From Paenibacillus phytorum (GTDB lineage Bacteria > Bacillota > Bacilli > Paenibacillales > NBRC-103111): a stretch of 64,000 bases of DNA. The position numbers and the translations under genes are program-made. Below, piece by piece: positions 26,464-34,788 of this stretch (its first letter is position 1; each line of letters opens with the position of its first letter). The stretch lies in NCBI RefSeq assembly GCF_013141715.1, contig NZ_WHOA01000023.1, forward strand, positions 1-64,000, read 5' to 3'. The notes below the pieces were generated by a model, which saw only the letters and a list, made by a program, of their open reading frames with translations, was not told the DNA's origin and did no database searches.

Positions 26464-26539
26464 AACCCCCAACCCCCAACCCCCAACCCCCAACCCCCAA
26501 CCCCCAACCCCAACCCCCAACCCCCAACCCCCAACCCCC
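26464..26539 (+). repeat. 11 tandem copies of AACCCCC
   Basis: Eleven contiguous units from 26464 to 26539; the seventh unit (26506-26511) has lost one C and the other ten are perfect. The minus strand is therefore (GGGGGTT)n, which can form G-quadruplexes. It is in the same 7-base phase as the more degenerate repeats upstream. Confidence 0.95.
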
Positions 26540-26639
26540 ATACCATAAATCCAAACTTGATCACCTTTCAACAAAGGTGGTCTTTCGCTTCCAGTTCACT
26601 ATGCTCACTATCCCTTTAACTCAGAATGAAAGCAGACAT

Positions 26640-26879
<240 letters not shown>

Positions 26880-26977
26880 AGGAACGCATTATCAAGTTGT
26901 CGTTCAATTGAAACTAAGTTTTATTTCTATAATTACAAAAAATTGAATAGCCAAATAGAATACTACTCTTTGTCTAA

Positions 26978-27832
26978 TTAGTAGCAAGCGGGTTTGAAGC
27001 ATAGTTGAACTAAATGGGCAAAAATAGGTATGTTTTTTGAAGAAAGGTTTTGTCGATAACTAAATTCGTCTAAGTACTTTTGCAAATGTTTGGGTCCGAG
27101 GCCATGGAAGGTGTTATTTATCCATTTACTAGCTTGTTTAGCGAATATAAGCAATGGGCGAAGTCGTGTTGGGGTATAAAAACCTGTAACAATCTCAATA
27201 TTTTGGGTATCGGATTCTATGTGCTGTTATTGGAAGGCTGTTGTTTCAAAACGAGGAATATGTCTTTCTTTTGGATTCGTAAGAAGTACGTGCTTTATTT
27301 TGAGGTAGGTAGATTCATTCCATTCATTAACTGATGAGCCTATGAGAAGAAGGTGCTCTTGCGGGTGTTTGCGAACAGAAGGATTATAAGGACGTCCATA
27401 GATAGCCGAATTAATACAAACTGAGCCCGAAAGCGGAGTTTGATTATCGGAGCTATGAATCATAGAACGGATTTTATATAAGATTAGCCAGGCAGTTTTA
27501 TAAGTAACCTTAATAAATTTAGAAAGTTCGATTGCAGTCGTACCTTTATTTGAACGGGAGAAAAGAAAAAGAGCCAGCATCCATTTAGTTAGTTCAGTTC
27601 GGCTTCCCTCCATAATTGTCCCCGATATAAGAGACGTTTGATGGCGACAGTGACAGCATTCGTAAAGCGGAAGACGACGGGTAGTTATCACATAAGCATG
27701 ACTGTGTTTACAACGCGGGCAGCTAAAACCTTCAGGCCACTTAGTATGAAAGATATACTCGATGCAAGTACTATCAGTGGAAAAATGATTTTGAAATTGA
27801 TCAAGTGACATACTTGCAAAATTCATATGCAT
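26978..27832 (-). pseudogene. IS1595/ISXO2-type transposase relative, interrupted by an in-frame stop
   Basis: On the minus strand 201 codons run from the ATG at 27832 to a TAA at 27229-27227. Past that stop the same frame continues with clear family homology (WINNTFHGLGPKHLQKYLDE, then FSYRQNL) to a second stop at 26980. The N-terminus has the IS1595 zinc ribbon (CPRC and YECCHC) and the helical domain TYKTAWLILYKIRSMI. The place of the first catalytic Asp reads VCINSAIYGRP, where active relatives have a VEVDE-like motif, so catalysis was probably lost before the stop arose. No inverted repeats were found at its edges. It may descend from a domesticated, non-transposing family. Confidence 0.75.
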
Positions 27833-28143
27833 CTCTCCAGTTATATCGAAATAGGAATGTGTGTTCTACTAATAATATACCAAACGTATGATCTTATTTC
27901 AAGAGAAAATGGAAATATTTGATTTAGAAATGAATGATTTTCTAGTTTCTGAGTAATGGGGATAGTGTCCATAGAGGTGGTGAAAAGTTGGGTTGGAGAC
28001 AAGTGAGGTGTCGTGGGAGGGAAGATAACAATGAGATGAGATACAGGTACGCAGTCAGGATAGGATAGGAAGTGACAAATTGTGTCTGGTGAAGGTTGTG
28101 GTGGGAAAGGGAGTGTGATGCGGAGACGATGGGGTGTAGAGAT

Positions 28144-28511
28144 GAGTAAATATGGAATGGATGAGACGCACGTGGGTAGTAGCAATGATGATAGTAGAAG
28201 TGTGAGTAGATAAGGAATGGATGAGATGTACATAGGAAGTTGCAATGATGATGGGTTGCAGCGTGAGAAGATATGGGATGAATGGGACGCACGCGGAAAG
28301 ATGCTAAGAAGATGGGTCGCAGGCGTGAGATGATATGAATAGGACGTACGTGGAAAGATCCTAAGATGATGGAGCGCAGGCTTGAGAAGATACGGAATGG
28401 ATGAGATGCACGTGGAAAAATCTGAGATGATCGGTCACAGAAGCGAAGACGCAGGGGACGATGTGCCCAGATGTGAGCGGATACTAATGATGGGGATAAC
28501 TGAGCAGGCGT
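28144..28511 (+). repeat. degenerate tandem repeat, about 61 bp unit
   Basis: Five recognisable units start with GAGAAGATA-like sequence at 28144, 28204, 28265, 28327 and 28384 (lengths 60, 61, 62, 57, 61), and a sixth weaker unit starts at 28445. Shared blocks are GGAATGGATGAGACGCACG, GGAAAGATG/CAATGATGATG and GGGTCGCAGGCGT. The plus strand is strongly purine-rich. The flanks (27840-28143 and 28512-28690) have the same composition with weaker resemblance and no convincing gene. Confidence 0.8.
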
Positions 28512-28719
28512 AAGTAGGTTAGACCCATTGGGTTCAGTCACGATAACGATATGGACGCGCATGGGACGGGACACAAATGATTGGGGAAGAGATAGATTAA
28601 CATAGGAGATGAACGTATGACCGTTGAGTGGACTTGCTGTATGGAACGTGTCTTCTTTTTCACTCCATGTCCGCATAAGGTAGTACTAATTGATTTGAGT
28701 GGCTAGGGGAGGGAATGGG

Positions 28720-29517
28720 ATGCTGCTAAGGCGACGCTGGAGAAGCAGACCTACAGGGAAAACAAACCGCAAAAAGGTGCTGTTGATCGGTCTTCTCATC
28801 TTTGTCTTATTTGGCGTGCAGTTTTTTATTTTCGTGGAACGCAATCTTAGACCTCCGCTGATGAATTTGGCAAAAGTACGCATCAAGCAGATAGCAACAC
28901 AGGCGATTAATAGTGCTATTGCGGATCATGTGGCTGGAAGTACAAGTGCGGAGCAGTTAATTGATTGGAAGATGGATAAAAACGGTAAAATAACAGGCTT
29001 CATGCTTAATTATAATGAACATATGCGTATAACTGCAGATACGATTAAAACTGTGCAAGGTGAACTGAAGGATTTGCAAAGTATATCAGAACATATTCCG
29101 GTTGGGCAAGCGATGAATAGTGCGATTCTTTCCTCATTTGGCCCTGATATTCCGATTCGGCTGCTGCCAGTTGGGACTGTGAAGGTTGATCTGAATACAC
29201 GTTCTCAAAATGCGGGAATCAATATGGTTATGTTTGAAGTGTATGTTCGCATTATTGCTGAAGTATCGGTGATTATTCCCTTTGATTCTGATACTGAAAT
29301 TGTGGAAACAGAAATTCCTATTTCATATTCTCTCGTGGTTGGGGATGTCCCTACGTACTATTATGATAACAAGGGTAAACCTGTGGGCAGTAATAAGGAT
29401 GCGAGTCCACCGAGTTTATCGCTGCCTAGCATTCCGAATTCGGGAACTACAACAACACCAAAGGCAGAAGGAGTTTCAACGCAAGAAAGCAATACACAAA
29501 AAGAACCGCCCCAATAA
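28720..29517 (+). CDS. yunB: sporulation protein YunB
   Basis: A 265-residue member of the YunB family. A short basic N-terminus is followed by one membrane helix (about 19-40, VLLIGLLIFVLFGVQFFIFV) and an extracytoplasmic domain with the conserved ARVKIKQIATQAINSAI-like start (here AKVRIKQIATQAINSAI) and VPTYYYD near the end. YunB is needed for efficient sporulation in B. subtilis and is made in the mother cell; its exact activity is unknown. The C-terminal tail is Ser/Thr/Gln-rich. The ATG at 28720 has GGGGAGGG at 6-base spacing. It converges on lytH, the same partnership as yunA-yunB in B. subtilis. Confidence 0.9.
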   Translation: MLLRRRWRSRPTGKTNRKKVLLIGLLIFVLFGVQFFIFVERNLRPPLMNLAKVRIKQIATQAINSAIADHVAGSTSAEQLIDWKMDKNGKITGFMLNYNEHMRITADTIKTVQGELKDLQSISEHIPVGQAMNSAILSSFGPDIPIRLLPVGTVKVDLNTRSQNAGINMVMFEVYVRIIAEVSVIIPFDSDTEIVETEIPISYSLVVGDVPTYYYDNKGKPVGSNKDASPPSLSLPSIPNSGTTTTPKAEGVSTQESNTQKEPPQ

Positions 29518-29536
29518 TGGAGCGGTTTATTTTTTC
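29504..29536. terminator. terminator shared by yunB and lytH
   Basis: AACCGC (29504-29509) pairs with GCGGTT (29522-29527) and inner CC/GG, followed by TATTTTTTCTTTT. It includes the yunB stop and the end of lytH. Confidence 0.7.
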
Positions 29537-30576
29537 TTTTTCATCCGATCTTCACGTTCCCATTTGCGAAGGGAGGGGTAAGGATCGAAGCTCCATTCGG
29601 TTAGCCCATTATCACGATAAAGCCCAAAATGAAGATGCGGTGGGAATTTACCTGATGTTCCCGGCTTACCATAACCAGAACTACCCACCCAGCCGATGGT
29701 TTGTCCAGGCTTTACAATATCATTTTCTTTGATTCCTTTTTGATAACCAGAGAGATGGGCGTAGTAATGATAAATATTGTTCACATCTCGAATACCAATC
29801 CGCCAGCCTCCGTAGGGATTCCAGCCTTTAATTTCCACAATGCCATAGCAAGTGCTTCGTACTGGAACACCATAACCAGCAAATAAATCTGTTCCTTCAT
29901 GGGAACGATGCCCGCCCCATCCGCGGCTGTCCCCCCATGTGCTGCGGTAGGAGTAGTCCGCGGTCACTGGCAGTGGAAAAGCATGCTCGTAAGCATCGAG
30001 GGTACCTAGTGTGGCATAGATTGTAGCGAATTGCTTGATACGTTCAACACTGCGCGAGTTTTGATAATAATTCCACAAGTTAATTTGTAAATTTTCTTCT
30101 TTGTGGCCATTATTGCTCATTAGTGTGGCCATAGCTGCTAGTACGTCTAAATCATTGTTTCGATCAGCGATGCCGTCACCTGAACCATCTCGCCCGTACC
30201 CATGAAAGAAGGAGATGCTTCTTGGATTCGTATCTTGCTGGTCTGGATTCAATAAGCCGACCCAATCTGCTTCAGGGAAGTAAATGCTGGTAATCCCTTG
30301 ATGCATGGGTCTTTTTTTCGCGATATTCATGGTTCTTTCGTACTGATCAACTGCGGCAAGGTATGCCCATGGAATGCCTGACAAGATGCTTGTTTTTTCG
30401 AATAGCTCTTTCCGCTCTGTGTTTAAGTTCGGGTTAACTTTTGACGGAGCTGCGGCAAATAATTGGTCAGATGCAGTGGCATGGGATTCAGCACTGCCTG
30501 AATGAGTCCCGGATTCGATTGCTGATAGGAGGAGGCTAAGAACAAGAACCCGCGACCAAAACGGTCTGCTTTTCAT
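29527..30576 (-). CDS. lytH: sporulation cell-wall endopeptidase LytH (M23 family)
   Basis: A 349-residue protein with an N-terminal hydrophobic export signal (about 6-22), a lysozyme-like/SLT-like middle region (about 60-190, with GIPWAYLAAVDQYER) and a C-terminal M23 zinc metallopeptidase domain. Zinc ligands are seen in RSHEGTDLFA and in HLHFGLY. B. subtilis LytH (YunA) trims L-Ala side chains in spore cortex peptidoglycan and lies next to yunB as here. The second ATG, at 30576, is preferred because AGGAAGG lies 9 bases before it. Confidence 0.85.
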   Translation of the reverse strand: MKSRPFWSRVLVLSLLLSAIESGTHSGSAESHATASDQLFAAAPSKVNPNLNTERKELFEKTSILSGIPWAYLAAVDQYERTMNIAKKRPMHQGITSIYFPEADWVGLLNPDQQDTNPRSISFFHGYGRDGSGDGIADRNNDLDVLAAMATLMSNNGHKEENLQINLWNYYQNSRSVERIKQFATIYATLGTLDAYEHAFPLPVTADYSYRSTWGDSRGWGGHRSHEGTDLFAGYGVPVRSTCYGIVEIKGWNPYGGWRIGIRDVNNIYHYYAHLSGYQKGIKENDIVKPGQTIGWVGSSGYGKPGTSGKFPPHLHFGLYRDNGLTEWSFDPYPSLRKWEREDRMKKKK

Positions 30577-30692
30577 CTCTATCATCCTTCCTGAAATGTT
30601 AGTTCTTAGGATGTACTCTTCTACGAATGTTTATCCCTGCATCTTTCGTTGTTATCCGATTTTTGCTATGATGCCTGTAAGAGGTGAGGATA

Positions 30693-31181
30693 GTGAGTTT
30701 TAATCATAGGGATGAGCATGTGGACGATAGTATGCTGTTAATTCAGGCTAATTTGGATGATATGAACCCGGAGTGGGTTTCTTATATAATGGATAAGCTT
30801 TTTGAAGTAGGTGCGAACGATGTATTTGTAGTTCCTATCATTATGAAGAAAGGCAGACCAGGGATTATGCTGAATGTGCTGGTTGAAGATGAACGACTCT
30901 CTGTTGTAGAGGAAGTTATTTTTAGCGAGACAACGACACTTGGCATCCGGTATATGCACGCTTCCTGTCATAGATTGGCTAGAGAATTCGAGCAAGTGTT
31001 AACACGATGGGGACCTTTAACGGTAAAAGTCGGTTATCATCAGGGGGAAATGGTACAATATGCACCAGAGTTCAAAGAATGCGAACAAATTGCTAAGGAG
31101 CATCAAGTTCCTTTGAAGCAGGTATACGAAGAAGTTAGGATGCAGTTTGTGCAGCAAAAAACAAAAAACGTCTCCTCCTGA
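30693..31181 (+). CDS. larC2: nickel-pincer cofactor synthesis protein LarC, C-terminal part (LarC2)
   Basis: A 162-residue protein matching the second half of LarC: LLIQANLDDMNPEWVSYIMD (about 16-35), then LFEVGANDVFVVPIIMKKGRPG and TTTLGIRYMHASCHRLARE. LarC is the CTP-dependent nickel insertase that completes the pincer cofactor of lactate racemase. In Lactiplantibacillus larC1 and larC2 overlap and are fused by programmed frameshifting; here larC2 is a separate gene on the opposite strand, converging on larC1. The GTG at 30693 follows GAGGTGAGGA. It has its own upstream region, so the two halves must be balanced by two promoters. Confidence 0.85.
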   Translation: MSFNHRDEHVDDSMLLIQANLDDMNPEWVSYIMDKLFEVGANDVFVVPIIMKKGRPGIMLNVLVEDERLSVVEEVIFSETTTLGIRYMHASCHRLAREFEQVLTRWGPLTVKVGYHQGEMVQYAPEFKECEQIAKEHQVPLKQVYEEVRMQFVQQKTKNVSS

Positions 31182-31205
31182 TTCGAAGGAAGAGGCGTTT
31201 TTGGC
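31166..31205. terminator. bidirectional terminator between larC2 and larC1
   Basis: AAACG-CTC-TCC on the left pairs imperfectly with GGA-GAG-CGTTT on the right around GATTCGAA, with an A-run before and a T-run after. It overlaps the larC2 stop. Confidence 0.7.
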
Positions 31206-31231
31206 ATTTTATAAATGGTTCCCGTGAAGAC

Positions 31232-32086
31232 TCATGTATGGTGCGGATGTGTGTGTGAATGTTCATGTTGGTGGTGATGATGGTCATCATGTGTATGTCC
31301 ATGACTATGCTCATGTGCAAGGTGCTCGTGGCTTACTTGCCATTTTCCAATATAAGGATCTACTTTGCCGACTACGACGCGAAGCACATTAGGTTGATTA
31401 GGTAAATCTCTTGTACCTGCACCGTAACCGATGGTATCAACGATCATAGGAGGAAAGCTTTTGGAGAACTCGTCCACGATTCCGGAAATAATTCCGGCAC
31501 CAGTTGGCGTGGTCATCTCTAGGTTATAGTTAGTTGAAGCAATGGGTAACCCTCGCATCATTTCCAGTGTTGCCGGAGCGGGTACGGGATAAATACCATG
31601 ATCGATATGTATCGTTCCTGAACCTAGTGGTACTGGAGAGGCAAAGATGCGCTCGACTTGTAGGGAGTCAATGGCTAAGGCCACACCTACGATATCAACA
31701 ATGGAGTCAATGGCTCCGACTTCGTGGAAGTGTACTTTTTCAACGGGAATGCCATGGATTTTGGCTTCAGCAATACCGATCTTTTCAAAGATAGCTAAGC
31801 TGAGAGCTGTAACACGCTCATTGAATCCTGCCTGTTGAATGACTTGTACGATTTCTGAGTAATGACGATGGTGTTTCGGCGGATACTGTGGGTCTAGAAT
31901 GACATCTAGCTTTAAGGCGGAAATTCCGCGCTTGACTACGCGCTTCCATTCCAACATGTACGGCTCTAGCTTGATTTTGGTAAGCTCTTCTTCAATGTAA
32001 GTTCGATCTGCTCCCGCATCTACTAAAGCACCAAGGGTCATATCGCCGCTGATTCCTGAGAAGCAGTCTAAATATAAAATGCGCAT
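31232..32086 (-). CDS. larC1: nickel-pincer cofactor synthesis protein LarC, N-terminal part (LarC1) with His-rich tail
   Basis: A 284-residue protein. It opens with the LarC signature LYLDCFSGISGDMTLGALVD (about 4-23) and has EKVHFHEVGAIDSIVDIVG (about 118-136) and EMTTPTGAGIISGIV. The last 32 residues hold 17 His in an HxH-type tail that should bind nickel. In many full-length LarC proteins a His-rich segment sits between the two halves; here it ends the protein. It is the last gene of larE-larB-larC1, 9 bases after larB. Together with LarC2 it should insert nickel into the sulfurated pyridinium intermediate. Confidence 0.88.
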   Translation of the reverse strand: MRILYLDCFSGISGDMTLGALVDAGADRTYIEEELTKIKLEPYMLEWKRVVKRGISALKLDVILDPQYPPKHHRHYSEIVQVIQQAGFNERVTALSLAIFEKIGIAEAKIHGIPVEKVHFHEVGAIDSIVDIVGVALAIDSLQVERIFASPVPLGSGTIHIDHGIYPVPAPATLEMMRGLPIASTNYNLEMTTPTGAGIISGIVDEFSKSFPPMIVDTIGYGAGTRDLPNQPNVLRVVVGKVDPYIGKWQVSHEHLAHEHSHGHTHDDHHHHQHEHSHTHPHHT

Positions 32087-32095
32087 TGTAGGATC

Positions 32096-32872
32096 TCACG
32101 CTCGTTTCGACATATTTTTGTTGATGAGCCCTGCATAGTAGCCGGCTCCAAAGCCGTTGTCGATGTTCACTACTGAGATTCCTGGTGAGCAGCTATTTAG
32201 CATCGACAACAATGGGGCGATACCTGCAAGATTCGCGCCATAACCGATGCTTGTCGGCACAGCCACGATCGGTTTGGCTACTAGCCCGCCGACGACGCTG
32301 GCGAGCGCGCCTTCCATGCCGGCAACGACCACAATCGCGTTTGCACCGCGAATGAGCTCCAGCCGGCGGAAGAGCCGGTGAATGCCTGCTACACCCACGT
32401 CGAATATGCGTTCAACGTGGCTGCCTAGGCATTCTGCCGTAAGAGCCGCCTCCTCGGCCACGGGGAGGTCGGAGGTGCCTGCGCACACGACGGCGATATA
32501 GCCGTCGTGGACTTTAAGCATGGGTCGCTTAAACCAGGTCAGCGACCTCGCCGTTTCGTGGTAGGTGACACCTTCCACGGCAGCGGTAACATGGGCGGCT
32601 TTGGCCGCGTCTACGCGCGTAGCGAGCACGCGGTCGGTGTGTTCCATCAGTCGCCGGAAAATCTCCTCGATTTGCTCGGCGGTCTTGCCTTCCCCGAAAA
32701 TGACCTCGGGGAAGCCCGTACGCTTCTCGCGATCGATGTCGAGCTGAGCAAATCCAAGATCAAGGTTAGCTGGGCCTGCGGCACTGCCTTCCTTGATGAT
32801 TTGCTTTTTGGCTTCTTCTACGTCCAGATCGCCCGCCTGGACGAGCTTTAGGATTTTCTCTAAGTCCATCAT
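32096..32872 (-). CDS. larB: nickel-pincer cofactor synthesis carboxylase LarB
   Basis: A 258-residue LarB. The C-terminal half has the PurE/AIR-carboxylase-like fold (about 120-255, with VVCAGTSDLPVAEEAALTAE, VVVAGMEGALASVVGGL, VAVPTSIGYGANL and NIDNGFGAGYYA). LarB carboxylates nicotinic acid adenine dinucleotide and hydrolyses its phosphoanhydride, the first step to the nickel-pincer nucleotide. It overlaps larE by 4 bases. The coding sequence around 32280-32720 is much more GC-rich than its neighbours (42 of 60 bases G/C in 32281-32340). Confidence 0.9.
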   Translation of the reverse strand: MMDLEKILKLVQAGDLDVEEAKKQIIKEGSAAGPANLDLGFAQLDIDREKRTGFPEVIFGEGKTAEQIEEIFRRLMEHTDRVLATRVDAAKAAHVTAAVEGVTYHETARSLTWFKRPMLKVHDGYIAVVCAGTSDLPVAEEAALTAECLGSHVERIFDVGVAGIHRLFRRLELIRGANAIVVVAGMEGALASVVGGLVAKPIVAVPTSIGYGANLAGIAPLLSMLNSCSPGISVVNIDNGFGAGYYAGLINKNMSKRA

Positions 32873-33717
32873 AAGGATGCTTCTTTCACCTTGTCTTTCG
32901 TCTCCTTGGACAGTACTTCGTTCATGCTGCCCGTGCGGTAACCTTGTAAATCGAGCGTCACGTAAGTGAAACCGAGCTTGCTGAATTTTTCATAGATCGC
33001 ATCGCGGTGTTCAACGACTTTATGAATCTCATCCGGCATAACCTCGATCCGGGCAATCTTCTCATGGTGACGTACGCGCACCTGATACAATCCAAGCTGG
33101 GACAAGAAGTATTCGCCTTCATCCAGTTGGTCGATTTTCCACTTCTCAATTTGCGTCCCGTAAGGGATACGAGAAGACAAGCAAGCAAAAGACGGTTTAT
33201 TCCAAGTACGGAGTCCTAGCTCTTTGGAAAGCTGTCTGATCTCGTCTTTGGTCATACCGGACTCCTGCAAAGTACTACGAACGCCTTGCTCGTTCTTGGC
33301 TTGTAGACCCGGTCTATAATCACCAAGATCATCCATGTTCGAGCCATCAAGAATGTAGGGGTACCCTAACTCTTTGGCTAGTTGCTGCAAATGTGAATAA
33401 AGTCCCGTTTTGCAATGGTAACAGCGATCTGGATTGTTAGCGACGAAATTCGCATTCTCTAGTTCCTTGACCTCTGTTTTGTACAGTGGGACACCGATTT
33501 GTTCTGCTAGTTCAACGGCCGCATCGAATTCCCGAGAAGGGAATGTTTCGGATGCTGCAGTGACGGCTAAGACTTGATCACCGAGCTCCTGCTGCGCACG
33601 TTTGAGGACGAATGTACTGTCAACCCCTCCGGAGAAGGCGATTAATACTCGGCCCATACCTCTTAAAATTTCTCCAAGCTTGCGGTCTTTCTCTCGTGTT
33701 ACTTCTTGTATGCTCAT
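32869..33717 (-). CDS. larE: sulfur-inserting enzyme LarE of nickel-pincer synthesis
   Basis: A 282-residue PP-loop protein. The ATP-binding motif is SGGVDST (29-35). Cysteines stand at 99 and 102 (CYHC) and at 179 (FACLSSRIPYG). The last corresponds to the sacrificial Cys of Lactiplantibacillus LarE. The three-Cys pattern is that of the LarE group that carries a [4Fe-4S] cluster as a reusable sulfur carrier. It adenylates and sulfurates the LarB product. GGGAGG precedes the ATG. It is first in the larE-larB-larC1 operon, and no larA-type racemase is in the window. Confidence 0.9.
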   Translation of the reverse strand: MSIQEVTREKDRKLGEILRGMGRVLIAFSGGVDSTFVLKRAQQELGDQVLAVTAASETFPSREFDAAVELAEQIGVPLYKTEVKELENANFVANNPDRCYHCKTGLYSHLQQLAKELGYPYILDGSNMDDLGDYRPGLQAKNEQGVRSTLQESGMTKDEIRQLSKELGLRTWNKPSFACLSSRIPYGTQIEKWKIDQLDEGEYFLSQLGLYQVRVRHHEKIARIEVMPDEIHKVVEHRDAIYEKFSKLGFTYVTLDLQGYRTGSMNEVLSKETKDKVKEASL

Positions 33718-33791
33718 GTTTCTTCCCTCCCATACAGCCTTTACGTGATAGGTTAAGCTGTTTTGGCCATCTTGATAAGTGTATCATAACT

Positions 33792-33834
33792 GACTGGCAA
33801 AGTGGATTGTTTTGTCAGTCATTCATGTTATAAT
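33792..33834 (+). promoter_or_regulatory. lipA promoter with inverted repeat
   Basis: A perfect -10 TATAAT (33829-33834) is preceded by TG in the extended -10 position. Just upstream, GACTGGCAAA (33792-33801) faces TTTGTCAGTC (33811-33820), a 10-base inverted repeat with one mismatch covering the -35 zone. This is a candidate operator for lipA, and it lies in the divergent region shared with larE. Confidence 0.5.
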
Positions 33835-33872
33835 AACAAGAACGAGAAACCAAATAAAAGGCGGGAATTATA

Positions 33873-34748
33873 GTGCCTCCAAAGCCATTAGAGAGAAAAC
33901 CAGACTGGTTAAAAATCAATCTCAAGACAGATGAGAATTTTAAAGAAATAAAGTCAATGATGCGTTCCAAGACGCTGCATACGGTTTGTGAAGAAGCCAA
34001 ATGCCCAAACATTCATGAGTGCTGGGCCAATCGTACAGCCACTTTTATGATTTTGGGCGATATTTGTACCCGAGCATGCCGATTCTGTGCAGTCAAAACA
34101 GGGCTTCCTACCGAGCTGGATCTTGAAGAGCCAGAACGTGTAGCTGATGCCGCTTTACAAATGGGACTGCGTCACTGTGTCGTCACTTCCGTAGCGCGCG
34201 ATGATTTAGCTGATGGCGGCGCAATGATATTCGCTGAGACCATCAAAGCGATACGCCGCAAATTGCCAATGTGCACAGTCGAAGTGCTGATCCCAGATTT
34301 CTTGGGTCGGGAAGAGTCACTGGCTACGGTTCTAGAGGCTAAGCCTGATATCTTGAACCATAATATGGAGACTGTTGAGCGCATGTCAGACCGCGTCCGC
34401 TCGAAGGCGAAATATCGCCGTTCTCTAGAACTGCTGGAGCGTTCGAAGCGTATTGCTCCGAACATCCCAACCAAATCCAGCGTCATGATTGGTGTAGGCG
34501 AGGAGTGGGACGAGCTGCTGCAAACGATGGAGGATTTACGCGCAGTTGGCTGCGACATAATGACGATTGGGCAGTATCTGCAGCCTTCTACAACGCATTT
34601 GGCTGTAGCCAAGTATTATACGCCTGAGCAGTTTGCTATTCTCAAAGAAGAAGGTATGAAACGTGGCTTTAAGCATGTTGAGTCGGGACCATTGGTACGC
34701 AGCTCGTACCATGCTCATGAGCAGGTTCAAGCCGCATCGAACGTTTAA
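33873..34748 (+). CDS. lipA: lipoyl synthase LipA
   Basis: A 291-residue radical-SAM enzyme. The SAM-cluster motif CX3CX2C is Cys65, 69 and 72 (CTRACRFC). The auxiliary cluster motif CX4CX5C is Cys39, 44 and 50 ([12 protein letters not shown]). A C-terminal RSSYHA carries the Ser ligand. It inserts two sulfur atoms into octanoyl groups to make lipoate for pyruvate dehydrogenase and the glycine cleavage system. The GTG start has GGCGGG upstream. B. subtilis also has lipA (yutB) near lytH and yutD. Confidence 0.95.
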   Translation: MPPKPLERKPDWLKINLKTDENFKEIKSMMRSKTLHTVCEEAKCPNIHECWANRTATFMILGDICTRACRFCAVKTGLPTELDLEEPERVADAALQMGLRHCVVTSVARDDLADGGAMIFAETIKAIRRKLPMCTVEVLIPDFLGREESLATVLEAKPDILNHNMETVERMSDRVRSKAKYRRSLELLERSKRIAPNIPTKSSVMIGVGEEWDELLQTMEDLRAVGCDIMTIGQYLQPSTTHLAVAKYYTPEQFAILKEEGMKRGFKHVESGPLVRSSYHAHEQVQAASNV

Positions 34749-34788
34749 ATTAACGAACGGATCATAGAAAGGAGAGCTTCCTACCATC

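Noticed and set aside
27942-28676. 244-codon minus-strand frame
   Set aside because: It runs through the 61 bp repeat array, has no ribosome site or domain, and its product is just the translated repeat.
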